A stretch of 64,000 bases of DNA, taken from assembly GCA_018398585.1 (NCBI GenBank), contig JAGTTD010000011.1:19893346-19957345 (forward strand), in the 5' to 3' direction. This DNA is from Simmondsia chinensis. Its lineage: Eukaryota > Streptophyta > Magnoliopsida > Caryophyllales > Simmondsiaceae. Numbering within the stretch: the stretch's first letter is position 1; every line of letters begins with the position of its first letter. Position numbers and translations under genes: made by a program. The notes under the pieces were generated by a model. The model saw only the letters and a program-made list of their open reading frames with translations. It did no database searches and was not told the origin of the DNA. Shown here one piece after another: positions 1-11,073 of the stretch.

Positions 1-1100
1 GATTATGGGGGAAGTTAGTTAGGATAGACTCGAGGATGTCTGCAATGAGATGCATTGACGCGGCCAGAATCCTCATCAACACATGTTCCCCATCACTTAT
101 TCATCGAATGGTACAAGTCTATTCTAATGAGGTGACCCGATTGGTCCTGGTCAAAGAGGGTAGCACAGAGCTGATTCCAGATTACTTTTCCAGTGTTGTT
201 GCTTTGGCAGCATTGGCCAGATTAGCAAGAAAACATACCTCTTCGGCAATGAATCTGTACCGGGAACAACAGCGCACCACCCTAGCTCGCAATACCACAC
301 TGGCTCATCATTCCCCTGTTCATAGGATGGCTGACGAGGGCACTATTAGACTAGTGTATGAGGAAGTACGCATAGTCGAGCTGTCGCGGGGTCAGCTTGC
401 TTTCCATATTGAAGGTTAATATGTCAGTAGGTGGTCTGTGGAATGCAGTTGGCCACATGCTTCTCTTCCCCATCCGTCTTCACAGCGTGATGATCATATT
501 CCAGTTCAGAAAGTACGTGGTAACCAACATCTACCTCCTTTGCTTCAGTGGGTGGAGAGTGACATAGCTAGTTTAGCTCAGCCTCATGCTCAATCACCAC
601 AGCTTGAGAATGTAACTCAGAACCCTGCCAGTGAAGATGATTTTGGGTCCTCGGGGCCTATGTTCCCTCCAGGTTCTGAGCCTTCTACTTTGAGAAGGTC
701 AGAGCCTTGTTTCGGGAGGCCTAGTGGAGTGGGGATGAAAAGAGGAAAAGGAATGCTGACAAAAAGGGAGAGGAAAGTGTTGAAGCACAAGGAGAAAGAG
801 AATGAAAAGCGGGAGCTTCAAAAACTTCTGAAAGATATGTCGCTTACAAACAGCACGCTGAAAACAACCAAGACCTCAGGCAAGCAGAAAAAGGGGAATG
901 AGGCAAAATGGGGAAATTCGTCAAAGACAGCCGGGAAGAAGAAAAAATGAAATAGGGGGAATCGGTACGATAAGATCTTGGAAGGAGAGTATGATAGGAT
1001 GATCTTGCAAGCGGAGCGGACAATAGAGATGGAAAAATTAGTAGGTCTTAAATTTGATGGTTTCGACCCACAAACAGTGGCAGAATTGTTTGCTAATTGA
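1..1100 (+). pseudogene. LINE ORF1 C-terminal remnant (DUF4283-type, degenerate)
   Basis: One reading frame runs from the window edge to a stop at 1098-1100, broken only by TAA at 417-419 and TGA at 948-950; the frame is the same on both sides of each stop. The start of the frame reads LWGKLVRIDS and then IDAARILI, which resembles the end of the DUF4283 domain found in ORF1 (gag-like) proteins of plant L1-type LINEs. The C-terminal third is rich in Lys and Glu (about residues 225-300 of the visible frame), as expected for an RNA-binding or coiled-coil tail. ORF1 would bind the LINE RNA. The N-terminal part lies outside the window. No ORF2 (endonuclease and reverse transcriptase) follows, so this is a dead fragment. 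The family assignment rests on remembered motif similarity and could be wrong; that the frame is a decayed coding sequence is better supported. Confidence 0.5.
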
Positions 1101-1734
1101 GGTGGATGAGTTGTTGGTTGAGGTTTCAATCCTGATCCTGTTTCCCGTGTTGTTTTTCTACTTTTTCTTCTTTTGGGATCCCTATTTTCTTTTGATTCCT
1201 GTTTGTTGATTGTTTGTTTTGGTCTCTTCTTGTTCCCACTTCTGTTTTGTGGGGTGGTTAAGGCTTCATCTTCTTGAGTTGCCTGGTTGTACTTTGGTTT
1301 GGCCAATAATTATGGAAAAAAGGGGGTGAGAAAAAGGTTAAGATAAATAGCTTGAATACTTTGTTCTTTACTATCACTATTTGCAACACTACTTAATGGA
1401 CACGATTGGATTACTATTGACATAAGCTTTCTCTATTGTATTTTATGTATTTGGATATTTATATTTTAATTAAATTTGCTCTTTCTTTCCAGATGCATCC
1501 ATTGATGGATGCCGTGATCACTAAGGATTTAAAAGAAACCTCCCTCATTAATGATTGCTTTTGGACAACTTTTGAGGTGCTTCTATCTTTTCTAATCTCC
1601 CAACTATTCTGCTACGATACATGACTATTCAAGTTTAATCATGCTATTAGTTCAGTTCCTTTCTTTTAAGTTTCATTGGGTGGCTTGTATGCAATGTACC
1701 ACATGGATTGTTCTTATGATCCATTCAGTCATAA
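1101..1734. other. Non-coding stretch, one possible isolated exon
   Basis: This T-rich DNA separates the LINE remnant from the old LTR element. At 1493-1576 there is an 84-bp segment open in frame, preceded by a polypyrimidine tract ending CTTTCTTTCCAG and followed by GAG/GTGCTT. That is the form of a small phase-0 internal exon (28 codons beginning MHPLMDAV). I do not recognise the peptide and no partner exon is evident, so this may be chance. Confidence 0.25.
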
Positions 1735-2517
1735 TGTTGGAACCAAATATAGGAAATATTATATTAACCATACGAAATAGAAAGATATTACATGAAACAC
1801 GTGGAAACGACGAAATACAGACAAAAAGTAGTAGTTGAGTGAGGTGGGGGTCACACTCTTTTAAGACGGTTTCGAACCCCTCTCAGATCTAAGTCGGTGC
1901 AGCAGGTACCGGCGTGCCGTCTCCAGGATACAATGCCCAACTAGGGTTGACACTTTTTTGGTCTGCACAACTTCGAAAGCCAGAGCCTCCATAACACCTT
2001 ACTTAACCAACATAAGGACTAACAAAACACTTTTAAAAATATATTGTTTATTATTATTTTTTCTTACAGTAAATGTATAGAAATGCTTGGAAAACAAGGC
2101 AATTTATAAGCAAAAGTCCAACTTATTTGTTGACCCTTATTTACTAGCATTCAAGTCCTTTCAGTAACTGCAACCATTACTATAATCACTAAAAAAATAA
2201 AAGCCATAATCACTAAAAAAAATAAAAACAGTAGCTTAAATTCAATTTTAAATGAAAACTATTTATTTTATTTTATTTTTTTCTTCATATAAAAACACTC
2301 TTAAAATACACCCAAATTTTATTAACACATAATTCTATACTGTACAGAAGTTCACCAAAGAGTCAAATGTTATAAATAAAATTATAATCCGTGTTAAATT
2401 TAGCATCATAATCGAATTTTTTAATTTGAAGTTGAAAGGTGTAAATATCAAAACTCAATAGGAAATCAACATATAAGATAGGTAAAATATGGGTTTTTTT
2501 TATTAAAATGTCCAACA
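1735..2517 (-). repeat. LTR of old element (left, inferred 3' LTR)
   Basis: This 783-bp LTR aligns along its whole length with 11074-12320 once the MITE in that copy is removed. It has TG...CA ends. It keeps the uninterrupted sequence ACTATAATCACT at 2179-2190, which marks the empty site of the MITE in the other LTR. Confidence 0.75.
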
Positions 2518-3715
2518 TTAGGTAAAAGATACATTTACTAAAAAAATATTGGTTAAGTGAGGACCCCATATATCATGAGAGTGGCAATACCTTTAAACCC
2601 TCACTTAGTATTTCGGCAATTCCATTACTAGAACTACGGTGGACTTAGCCTTTAAACCTTGGTTGCTTGAGGGCATGTAGAGTGCTTCACACACATGGTA
2701 TCCAAGGTGCCCCATAGGCTCCCTAAAGCGTCCACATTACGGCCCTGTGCTACATCCTGGTTTCATGAGCGCTTTAGAGAGTTAGCCGAAACTCTCATAG
2801 GAAGCGGCCTTACTTCCACACTCATAGAAGTGGGTCTTTCAGGAATGTACTTATGGCCATACACCCCTCGTTTTTCAGGAATGTACTTATGGCCATACAC
2901 CCCTCCCCAACGTAGGAGCTATAGACCTCATTAAGAGCATAGCTAGCTCAACTTTAACACCACCACAAGCAAACATGCCGCACCATAAGGATGAACTAAA
3001 ATAAAATAAAATACATGCTCACCAACCCGATCACTCTATGATTCGTTTGTCCCTTGTTAGGGTATCCTCGTAGGTGACCAATTTCTTCTTTGGGGTTAAG
3101 TCTCATTCCCCTCGAGGCTGTCCAGATCTCAACTCTAGCTAGAGTTTTTATGCCCTCGAATCACAGGATATCTTCATTGGCACCATTAGTAATATATCTA
3201 GACCTACCATTCTTATGCTATTTATCATACACTTTTCCAACATATCTGGAACTATGTAATATATCTTTTTCACCACTTTTCCGAACAACATGACATTTGT
3301 TGTTGCTTCATTACATCATTGGCACTATATAGCCTTTGACGCTCACCCAACAACTCACAAGCCACATTGTAGCGACTTCCATCACGGACAACGAATCAAT
3401 TTGAAGTTTCCACCATCTCATGATTGCCTCATTCATGACTCTAGTGCCAATCATATACTACGTCAAAGTATCTGCTCCAATAACATGCCTAAACAAAAAA
3501 GTATGAAATAAAGTAATGTGCATTCAAGGGATATAGTCAGTGCTGCCATTTTGTCACTGTGATAAACTTTGCAATCTTTATTACTTTTTTATGTAACACA
3601 CCAACTATATTAAAGAGAGTAATTGCCACTAATAGACAATGAACTATTTGAAAATATCCTTAATTAGTACCAATAGATTGAATAAGGCCAATCTTAATGT
3701 TGATTCATAGGTTTC
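2518..3715. other. Internal remnant of old LTR element
   Basis: No coding domain is recognised. There is a perfect or near-perfect 36-bp tandem duplication at about 2837-2908 (each unit contains AGGAATGTACTTATGG). The right end abuts the GTTTC target duplication (3711-3715) of the nested chromovirus. Confidence 0.5.
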
Positions 3716-4103
3716 TGTTAGCTTCCAATTAGAATTGAAAGTCTAACCTTGTAGAAGAAAGAGTTAAGATGAGAAGAGAAGTGAAAGGGGATGAGAAATA
3801 GAGAAAGAGATGAGAAAGAGAGAGAAATTCCAAAAAAAAATTCAAATTATATTCATTGAATACTTGAATTACATGCTTAGGACCCTACTTATACACATTT
3901 GCGTACATTGCATCAAGATAAAACCGAACTAAACGCAACTAACAGCTATTCCCGCCAAATCTGCAGCTCGCCCCCAAGTTTGACCCGAGTTTGACCAACT
4001 AACAGCTTTTGGCGCCTAAAACTGACTCAATTAGCATCAACATTGGGACACTAACCAGCCACTACAACCAGAAATTACAATTAAAATTCTTCAATTCATA
4101 ACA
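3716..4103 (-). repeat. 3' LTR of chromovirus A
   Basis: This 388-bp LTR begins TGTTAGCTTCC and ends CATAACA on the plus strand. It carries a purine-rich (GATGAGAAAGAG) section also seen in chromovirus B. It lacks about 16 bp present near 9190-9210 of the other LTR. Confidence 0.92.
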
Positions 4104-4115
4104 TTCCCTCCCTCT
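4104..4115 (-). promoter_or_regulatory. Polypurine tract of chromovirus A
   Basis: The minus strand reads AGAGGGAGGGAA directly before the 3' LTR, the standard position for the plus-strand DNA primer. Confidence 0.8.
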
Positions 4116-4132
4116 TGAGAAACTTCTTGTCC

Positions 4133-4384
4133 TCAAGAAGTGAAATTTGGGAATTGACTCTTCAAGAAATTACAATTTTTCCAAGTCATAAAGCTCTTGT
4201 TCAAGTTGCACCAAGTCACCAACACCTCTTGCACAGCACCGTGATCATGCTGCAGCGTCCTCCGGGCCTTAACAGCAGTCGGCTGCAACACCAGCAAGCC
4301 TTTCGATTCTGCAACAGGAGGATTCCGAGCAGCTGCAGCACCTTTCTTGAGGTAATTTAAGGTAGACCATGTCACCAACGTCAT
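4133..4384 (-). pseudogene. Integrase C-terminal, chromodomain-like tail (chromovirus A)
   Basis: This frame, different from the main pol frame, ends in residues matching the tail of chromovirus B: a VTWCNL motif, an aromatic Trp-containing segment and a final SQFPNF. In chromoviruses this module directs integration by binding chromatin. Comparison with chromovirus B shows that most of the integrase C-terminal core, about 80 codons, is missing between the main pol frame and this tail, so a deletion with a frame change has separated them. The call depends on similarity to the other copy in this window. Confidence 0.7.
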
Positions 4385-6323
4385 AGCTTTTGTCTACCCT
4401 TTTCTTATCTGCATAATACTTCATCTGAGCTCGAGCTTGTTGGAGATTGTCCTTAAGCACTTGCATAAATTGTCTCCTCTGCTGCATTAAATCGGTTGCT
4501 GCAGAATCAGTATTTCTCGGTTGTTGCAGCACCATAGGTGAAGGAGGAGGATAACCATACAAAGCTTGGAAGGGTGAAGTGCCAATTGATGTATGGAAGT
4601 GAGTGTCGAACCAAAACTCAGCCAAAGAAAGCCAATGATTCCACTCCCTGGGCCTTAAGAAAGCCATACTCCGAAGGTATTGCTCCACACATTGATTGAC
4701 TCGTTCGGTTTGGCCATCCATTTGAGGATGGTAAGAGGAACTAAGTGCCAATGTGGTACCCATCAACTTGAAAAACTCCCTCCAAAATGTGCTTGTAAAA
4801 ATCTTGTCCCAATCTGACACAATGGATTGAGACAATCCATGTAATTTGTAAATGTTGTCAAGGAAGATCCTTGCCAATTTTTCAGCTGTAACGGGTCGAG
4901 CAAGAGCAATAAAATGGCTATACTTAGTGAAACAATCCACCACTACCCATATAACCTCTTTGCCTTCAGACCTCTGTAATCCCTCGATGAAGTCCATGCT
5001 AATATTAATCCATGCTCCATCCGGAATAGGAAGTGGTTGAAGTAGACCCTTGTAACGATTATCTCCCAACTTCGTTTGTTGACAAACTTCACAAGTCTTC
5101 ACATAATCACTTACTTCTTTTTTCATGCTAGGCCATGTAAAGTATGCTTTAACTCTTTGATAGGTGACTTCTACACCAGCATGACCTCCCCAAGCAGCAC
5201 CGTGTGAAGCTTGTATGACCTGTTTCCTCAAATCAGTAGCAGAACCAACGTACAATCTTCCATCAATTCTGATCAACCCCCTCTGCACGGTGATTTCTGG
5301 CTCTGTAGCAGCATGTTTTGCATCAGATTTAAGGATAGCAGTAGCAGCTTTTTCTTGGGCAAAGGGATCACCCATATATGCCTTATGTAGCTCTTCCATC
5401 CATGAAGGTACAACCAAGGCTACCGCATTACAAGTCCCCTGATCTGCATCTTCAAACTTCCTTGACAGTGCATCCGCAGCCACATTCTCTTTGCCACTTC
5501 TATACTCGATGTCATAATCAAGGCCTAACATCTTCATAAGACCTTTCTTTTGAATTACTGTGACGATCTTTTGTTCAAGGAGATACTTGAGGCTTTGGTG
5601 ATCCATTCGAATGATGAACTTGTGACCCTCCAAGTAATGCCTCCATTTCTCCACGGCTAAGAGAATTGCTAGGTACTCTTTCTCATAGGTTGACATGGCT
5701 TGATGCTTAGGACTAAGAGCTTGAATCAAGTAAGAAATAGGACTTCCACCTTGAGAAAGAACAGCCCCAATACCAATACCACTTGCATCGGTCTCCAAAA
5801 TAAAGCTTTCGGTGAAGTTTGGCATTACCAACACCGGTACAGCACACATTGTGGCTTTGAGAGCTTCAAATACAGCTTGAGATCTCTCATTCCACGCAAA
5901 AGCATCCTTCTTCAAGAGCTCCGTTAAAGGTTTGGCAATAGAACCATAACCCTTAATAAATTTTCTATAATACCCGGTCAATCCCAAAAAACCCATCAAT
6001 TGCTTCAAGGTGATCGGAATTGGCCAATCTTGCATTGCACGGATCTTATTAGAATCAGTAGATACTCCCTCTTGTGAGATGACATGAACCAAATACTCAA
6101 GCTTATTTTGAGCAAACGAACATTTGGACAACTTTGCAAAGAACTTGTGTTGTCGCATCAAAACAAACACTTGTCTGAGGTGAGTGAGATGAGCTTCATA
6201 TGTTGAGCTATAAATCATTATATCATTGAAGAAAATGAGCACTGACTTCCTCAAAAAAGGCTTGAAAACGTCATTCATGGATGCTTGGAAAGTGGCCAGA
6301 GCATTTGTTAAACCGAAAGGCAT
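4269..6323 (-). pseudogene. pol: reverse transcriptase, RNase H, integrase (chromovirus A)
   Basis: This 684-codon open stretch on the minus strand contains, in order, the RT palm (MPFGLTNA at residues 1-8), RNase H (ETDASG, then MDHQSL), the integrase zinc-binding HHCC region ending CEVCQ, and the integrase core with its two Asp and Glu (MDFIEG, VSDWDK, DGQTERVNQ). The RT catalytic motif reads FFNDIMIY at residues 31-38, where the family has two adjacent Asp, so the first catalytic Asp is replaced by Asn. The stretch is cut off from the upstream RT part by frame changes near 6324-6520 and runs into unrelated residues at its end where the integrase C-terminus is deleted. The protein would be non-functional. 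Confidence 0.88.
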
Positions 6324-6523
6324 AACAACAAACTCGAAATGGCCAAGATGAGTAGGAAAAGCTGTCTTGTAGATATCCGGCTCGAGAACCCTGATTTAAT
6401 GATATCCTTGCCTCAAATAAAGCTTTGAATAGAAGCATGCTCCATGTAGATCATTAAGCAAATCGTCTATGATCGGAATAAGGAACTTGTCTTTCACGGT
6501 TAAAGCATTCAACCTTCGGTAGT

Positions 6524-7309
6524 CTATACACATTCTGGCCGAACCGTCCTTCTTTTCACGAGGATCACGGGTGAAGCAAAAGGACTACAGCTCTGTCTAA
6601 TGAAGCTCAAGTGAAGAATCTCCTCCACTTGCCTCTCAATCTCGGTCTTTTGGCCATGTGCATATCGGTATGGCCTTATTTTGAATGGCTCAACATTCAT
6701 GCGCAAAGGAATAGCATGGTCCACACTCCTTTGTGGAGGAAGACTCTTAGGCTCCTCAAAAATGTCCCCAAATTCATCTACCAAGGCCTGCACATCAGGC
6801 AGAGGATCCTGTTGCAGCTCTACCGAACTGATCATGAACATATGACCAATCCATTGGATCGCTTTCTTCTTAATTCCACCTTGCACATGCTTAGCATCAA
6901 TCAACTTGAGCTGAGCTTCCTCGGATATGCCTTGCAAAGATACTTTGGTGCCATGAACCTCAAATGCCACGGTCATTTTGTCAAAATCAAACACAACCGG
7001 GTTGAAGGTTCTCATCCAATCCACCCCGAGCACCATATCGCAACCTCCCAAGGGCAAAACTCGAAAATCAAAAGTGAATTGATGGTTTTACATAGACCAT
7101 GGGAATGCTATGCACTTGTTTTGAGTCATTAAAGAATTTCCATCCGCCACTATTACTGCCAAGGGATGAGTTTTTGTCATTTCATGCTTGACCTTCTTAA
7201 TCAACTTGGGGATCAATGAAACTATGAGTGCTCCCACTGTCAATAAGGATAATAATGGAATGCTTTCCAGCCTTGCCTTTGATTTTGATGGTATTATGAG
7301 CTCCACCAC
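6524..7309 (-). pseudogene. pol: protease end and reverse transcriptase fingers (chromovirus A)
   Basis: One minus-strand frame with a stop at 7088-7090 carries the end of the retropepsin (THPLAVIVADG, then [16 protein letters not shown]) and the beginning of RT (KSLPPQR, then FKIRPYRYAHG, then [11 protein letters not shown]). It is in a different frame from gag (7197-8837) and from the downstream RT, so at least two frameshifts interrupt the polyprotein. Boundaries and product were fixed by alignment with chromovirus B. Confidence 0.8.
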
Positions 7310-8837
7310 CGGTTAGAGCCTTCATGGATATCTCCACTTCATCATCACTTGATTCTTCCCGTGAATGACAGCCTGCACTGTCCTCCTCTGCATATGAGGC
7401 TTCACTGTCTGAATCAGCAGCAACACGGGACCCTTTTGCATACATCAATGCTTGAGTTTTGCACCTATGACCAGGCTGATATGGTTGATTACAACAAAAG
7501 CAAAGCCTCACAGAACTTCTGTCAACAGCACGCTTAAAACTAGCACAGGAATTTTTCTGCTGCTGAGGTCTGAACTTGCTGCCATGCTGCTTGAACTTGT
7601 CACTTGATTGGACTTGAGTAGCTTCAATCAATTTTGCCTTGTTATAAGCACTTGACAAAGTCTTAGGATCAATAGCTTTCACCATATTCTTGATCCTAGG
7701 CTTCAATCCACTTACAAAGCATGAAACGTAATAAGATTCAGCATCCCCGGGAGCTATGGACAAAACTGATAGCAAGTTGGCTCTTAAGTTCTCAAATCTA
7801 AGCATATACTCTCTCACGGTTGAAGTTTGAGACAATTTGTTAAAGTTATCCACAACATCCATTGATTCACCTTCTCCATAACGTTCACACATTTCCTCAA
7901 CGAATTGGCCCCAAGAAAGATTCGGTTTACTCTTCAACAAACTATAATACCAAACCTCATGGTCACCATGTAAATGTATTGCAGCTAGCTGGAGCTTTTC
8001 ATCATCAGGTATGTTATAATACAGGAAGTACCGGTCACACCTTCTCAGCCATGATTCCGATAGCTTTCCATCAAAAGGATCAATTTCAACTCTTGGCTTC
8101 CTGTAATTACCAGTCCTACCACCAGATATAGTGTCATTACTCACCGATCTATGCTGGTACTGTCGATCAGGTGGTCTGCCCAGATGATCGAGCTCATCAA
8201 ATTCGACTCTGCGCTGCAACACTGAATTCTGTGGCCTGGTACTGCGATCAGCGTTTACAGCTTCAGGTCTGCAGTGTGCTTGTTCAGAGGCTCGATCCTG
8301 ATTGTCTACATTAATTTCAGGTTGCAAAGAATGATTTTCAGCTGATCTGATGTTAATTGAAGGTCCTACTTCCGGCTGCATTATCGAAGACTTGCCTTGG
8401 TTCCTCACCAGACTTTCAGGTCTGTCAACATTGTCTTGCTGTTGTTCAGTCTCCATCTGATGAAAGATCTGGCTAGCAGGCTTCAAGATTGTATTAACAC
8501 TTGATTCTCCTTGTTTATTAACCTGATCTTACAATTTTACAATTTTCTCTTCAGTTTGTTGCAGTCGTTCCTCCTTATTTGCATCTTTATCCAAAATCAA
8601 CCTCAACATTTGCTGAATGTTGTCGTTCTATTGTTTAGTCTCGATGCTATGCTGATCAAACTTTTTCTGTAATTCATGAAGATCTTCTTTAGTAGCACTT
8701 TGAGGTCCGATCGCTGCATTGCTGGCAGCTGTAGCAGCATGATCGGCATCCTGACCAACTGCATTCACTCCACCAGCACTGGATCTGGTTCTAACACCAT
8801 CAGTCGTGATTTTTTTGATTTTGTCAGATTCAATCAA
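7197..8837 (-). pseudogene. gag and protease start (chromovirus A)
   Basis: One minus-strand frame from 8837 to 7197 is interrupted by TAG at 8628-8630 and TAA at 8529-8531. It holds the capsid-like retrotransposon gag domain (FDGKLSESWLRRCDRYF, then HEVWYYSLLK) and a variant zinc knuckle CFCCNQPYQPGHRC, with the Cys/His spacing common in plant Ty3 gag. The protease active-site motif [10 protein letters not shown] follows. Gag coats the genomic RNA in the particle and the protease would cleave the polyprotein. The first ATG-like codon lies just inside the primer site, as in chromovirus B. The two nonsense codons prevent a full-length product. Confidence 0.85.
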
Positions 8838-8858
8838 TTAATTTGATTGCTTGAACCA

Positions 8859-8870
8859 GCTCTGATACCA
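8859..8870 (-). promoter_or_regulatory. Primer-binding site, initiator tRNA-Met type
   Basis: The minus strand reads TGGTATCAGAGC two bases after the 5' LTR. This is the complement of the 3' end of plant initiator tRNA-Met and fixes the element's orientation. Confidence 0.9.
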
Positions 8871-8872
8871 AT

Positions 8873-9276
8873 TGTTAGCTTCCAATTAGAATTGAAAGTC
8901 TAACCTTGTAAAAGAAAGAGTTAAGATGAGAAGAGAAGTGAAAGGGGATGAGAAATAGAGAAAGAGATGAGAAAGAGAGAGAAATTCCAAAAGGAAATTC
9001 AGATTATATTCATTGAATACTTGAATTACATGCTTAGGACCCTATTTATACACATTTGGGTACATTGCATCAAGATAAAACTGAACTAAACCCAACTAAC
9101 AGCTATTCCCTCCAAATCTGCAGGTCGCCCCCAAGTTTGACCCGAGTTTGACCAACTAACAGCTTTTGGCGCCTAAAACCGACTCAACTAACATTTAAAA
9201 GCATACAACTCAACATTGAAACACTAACCAGCCACTATAGCCAGAAATTACAATTAAAATTCTTCAATTCATAACA
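8873..9276 (-). repeat. 5' LTR of chromovirus A
   Basis: This 404-bp LTR is colinear with 3716-4103 and has the same TG...CA ends. It would supply promoter and polyadenylation signals for minus-strand transcription. Confidence 0.92.
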
Positions 9277-11073
9277 GTTTCCTCCATTTTTATCCTTTAG
9301 ACAAAACATATGCCATTAGCCTTATCATTGATTCTCATTGAGCTCATTCCAGTTATATATGGCTCTTTATTTCACCGATGCTATAGTATTTAACATTTTT
9401 GGATTCCGGTCCATCTAGATAGGGCCAAGTCATCACACTATTATGCAAACAAAAAAGGATGCAAAAATTACGTAGCCTTTATATCTTCATCTTTATTCCT
9501 CAGAGAATATGCACCAAGATTCTCTAAAAATTTTTAACCCAGTTAACCCCACTATTAAAGAAAGATCGACAGGTATATTTTACACATGATCAATAGTTAT
9601 GCAGACATTTGTGACATGTGAATCTCACGCTATGTCTTTTGCACATAATTAAATTTTTCCTAGTCTAATTGTTATGCACCCTACCAATTGTTATATTATT
9701 ATCCGAATGTAAGTTGACACAAGGTGCTCTATATTTCATATTGACAAAACATACTACCATGGCATTGACATTGGCCTAATTTTCTAAAGCTTAGATCAAT
9801 TAAATTGATCCGCAACATTTTATGCTATGCCATACATTATTGTTATTATCATTAACCACAAGGTCGGAGGTTCAAGCCATTTTTCTAGCAGTTTTCTTCT
9901 TTCTATAAATTATTATTATATTATTTTTTAAGATTTTTTTCTTTTAATTATTTTTTCTTTTGGTCCACCATTTTGCACCAAGATAAACAACATAAGATGA
10001 GTTTCTTCTTTGGTTACAATATAGAAGCTTTTGAGGCCCAATGACATAGTATATTGTCACGCATGCCTACAAGTTGGTCCTTTCAAGAATAGTTGGGTTC
10101 AATATTATCCAAAATAACATTAATGATAGTGACAAGGACATATTTGTTAGCTTGATTAGTGTAAAGCATCAAGATGTTCATTAGACAGAGTCGGTGTATA
10201 ATATTACATCAATTTACTTAGTGTGTAACTGTCCATGTTCTAACATAATATGCTTACCTTTTCTAGCTTACTTTTTAAGGCATACTAAACTAAGAATTTG
10301 ACTTGCTAGGTAAAGGCATGTAAGTCACTAATCGTTTTAGTATATTCTTTCATGCAAATTTCTATAAAATATAATCCATTTAAAACCAACTTTAATGGTC
10401 TATAATGTCATCTCCTATCCCAAAAATTAGATAACAATACATTAAATAAAATACGATCGAATATATATATATTGCAAATTTAAAAAAAAAAAAAAGTTTT
10501 TCACTAACAGTGCATTAAGAGAAATAATACCACCCAAAGCAACCACCTGCATTTTAGTAGCACAAAGATAATGACCTATATGTGTGTGTGGTTGTGAATT
10601 TTTCCATCATTCGTTAACAGTACCTTTGAATATCACATTACATCATTATATATGTATATTATTCAAGTCCTCTCAGATTTTATGTTTCACACATTAAATC
10701 AGCAAAACATGGACCGCACTTAAACCTCATGTGCTACAACAAGTTAGGAAAATGCATTTCCTATATTTCTAATCATTATTTTGAATTTTCATTGCTTTGA
10801 GAACCAATAAAATTAAACATCAATGAATTAATACTTGATTTGATATTCTGTTTAAGAAACTTTAGCTCATGTATTATGGTACTAACAAATTCTTACTTTT
10901 ACCATAAGCATTTGATCCTTAGAATAATCCTCCAATAGTAAAAATAAAATTGTCTTACTTATTACATTATTTTCATCATTTATGTTTGAAATTATTTTTA
11001 TTTAAAATATGCATTTGAAATATCAACATTCAATAGGAGAATTAACTTTAAAAGACAGAAACCTTCTTAAAAT
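9277..11073. other. Internal remnant of old LTR element, no gene seen
   Basis: AT-rich DNA without a credible reading frame. A tRNA-like B-box (GGTTCAAGCC) at about 9868-9877 may mark a SINE scrap. The last 12 bases before the right LTR may be the primer site of the old element. Confidence 0.4.

Larger units (their letters stand above)
3716..9276 (-). mobile_element. Ty3/gypsy chromovirus A, full-length but defective
   Basis: The element is 5,561 bp. It has TG...CA LTRs at 3716-4103 and 8873-9276 and a perfect target duplication GTTTC at 3711-3715 and 9277-9281. Read on the minus strand the order is 5' LTR, initiator-Met primer site, gag with zinc knuckle, protease, reverse transcriptase, RNase H, integrase, chromodomain-like tail, polypurine tract, 3' LTR. 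Gag before protease, integrase after RNase H and the chromo-like tail place it among chromoviruses; the short LTRs and 5.5-kb size fit the Reina type (inference). The LTRs differ at roughly 4% of positions plus a 16-bp indel (count by eye). Multiple stops and frameshifts make it non-autonomous. It is related to the element at 31726-37316. Confidence 0.93.

Noticed and set aside
818..1306. 162-codon open frame on the minus strand
   Set aside because: Antisense shadow of the LINE ORF1 remnant; composition mirrors its Lys-rich tail.
2518..2522. 1735-2517 as a solo LTR
   Set aside because: The right flank TTAGG does not match CATAA; CATAA is found only after the LTR at 12320, so the two LTRs belong together.
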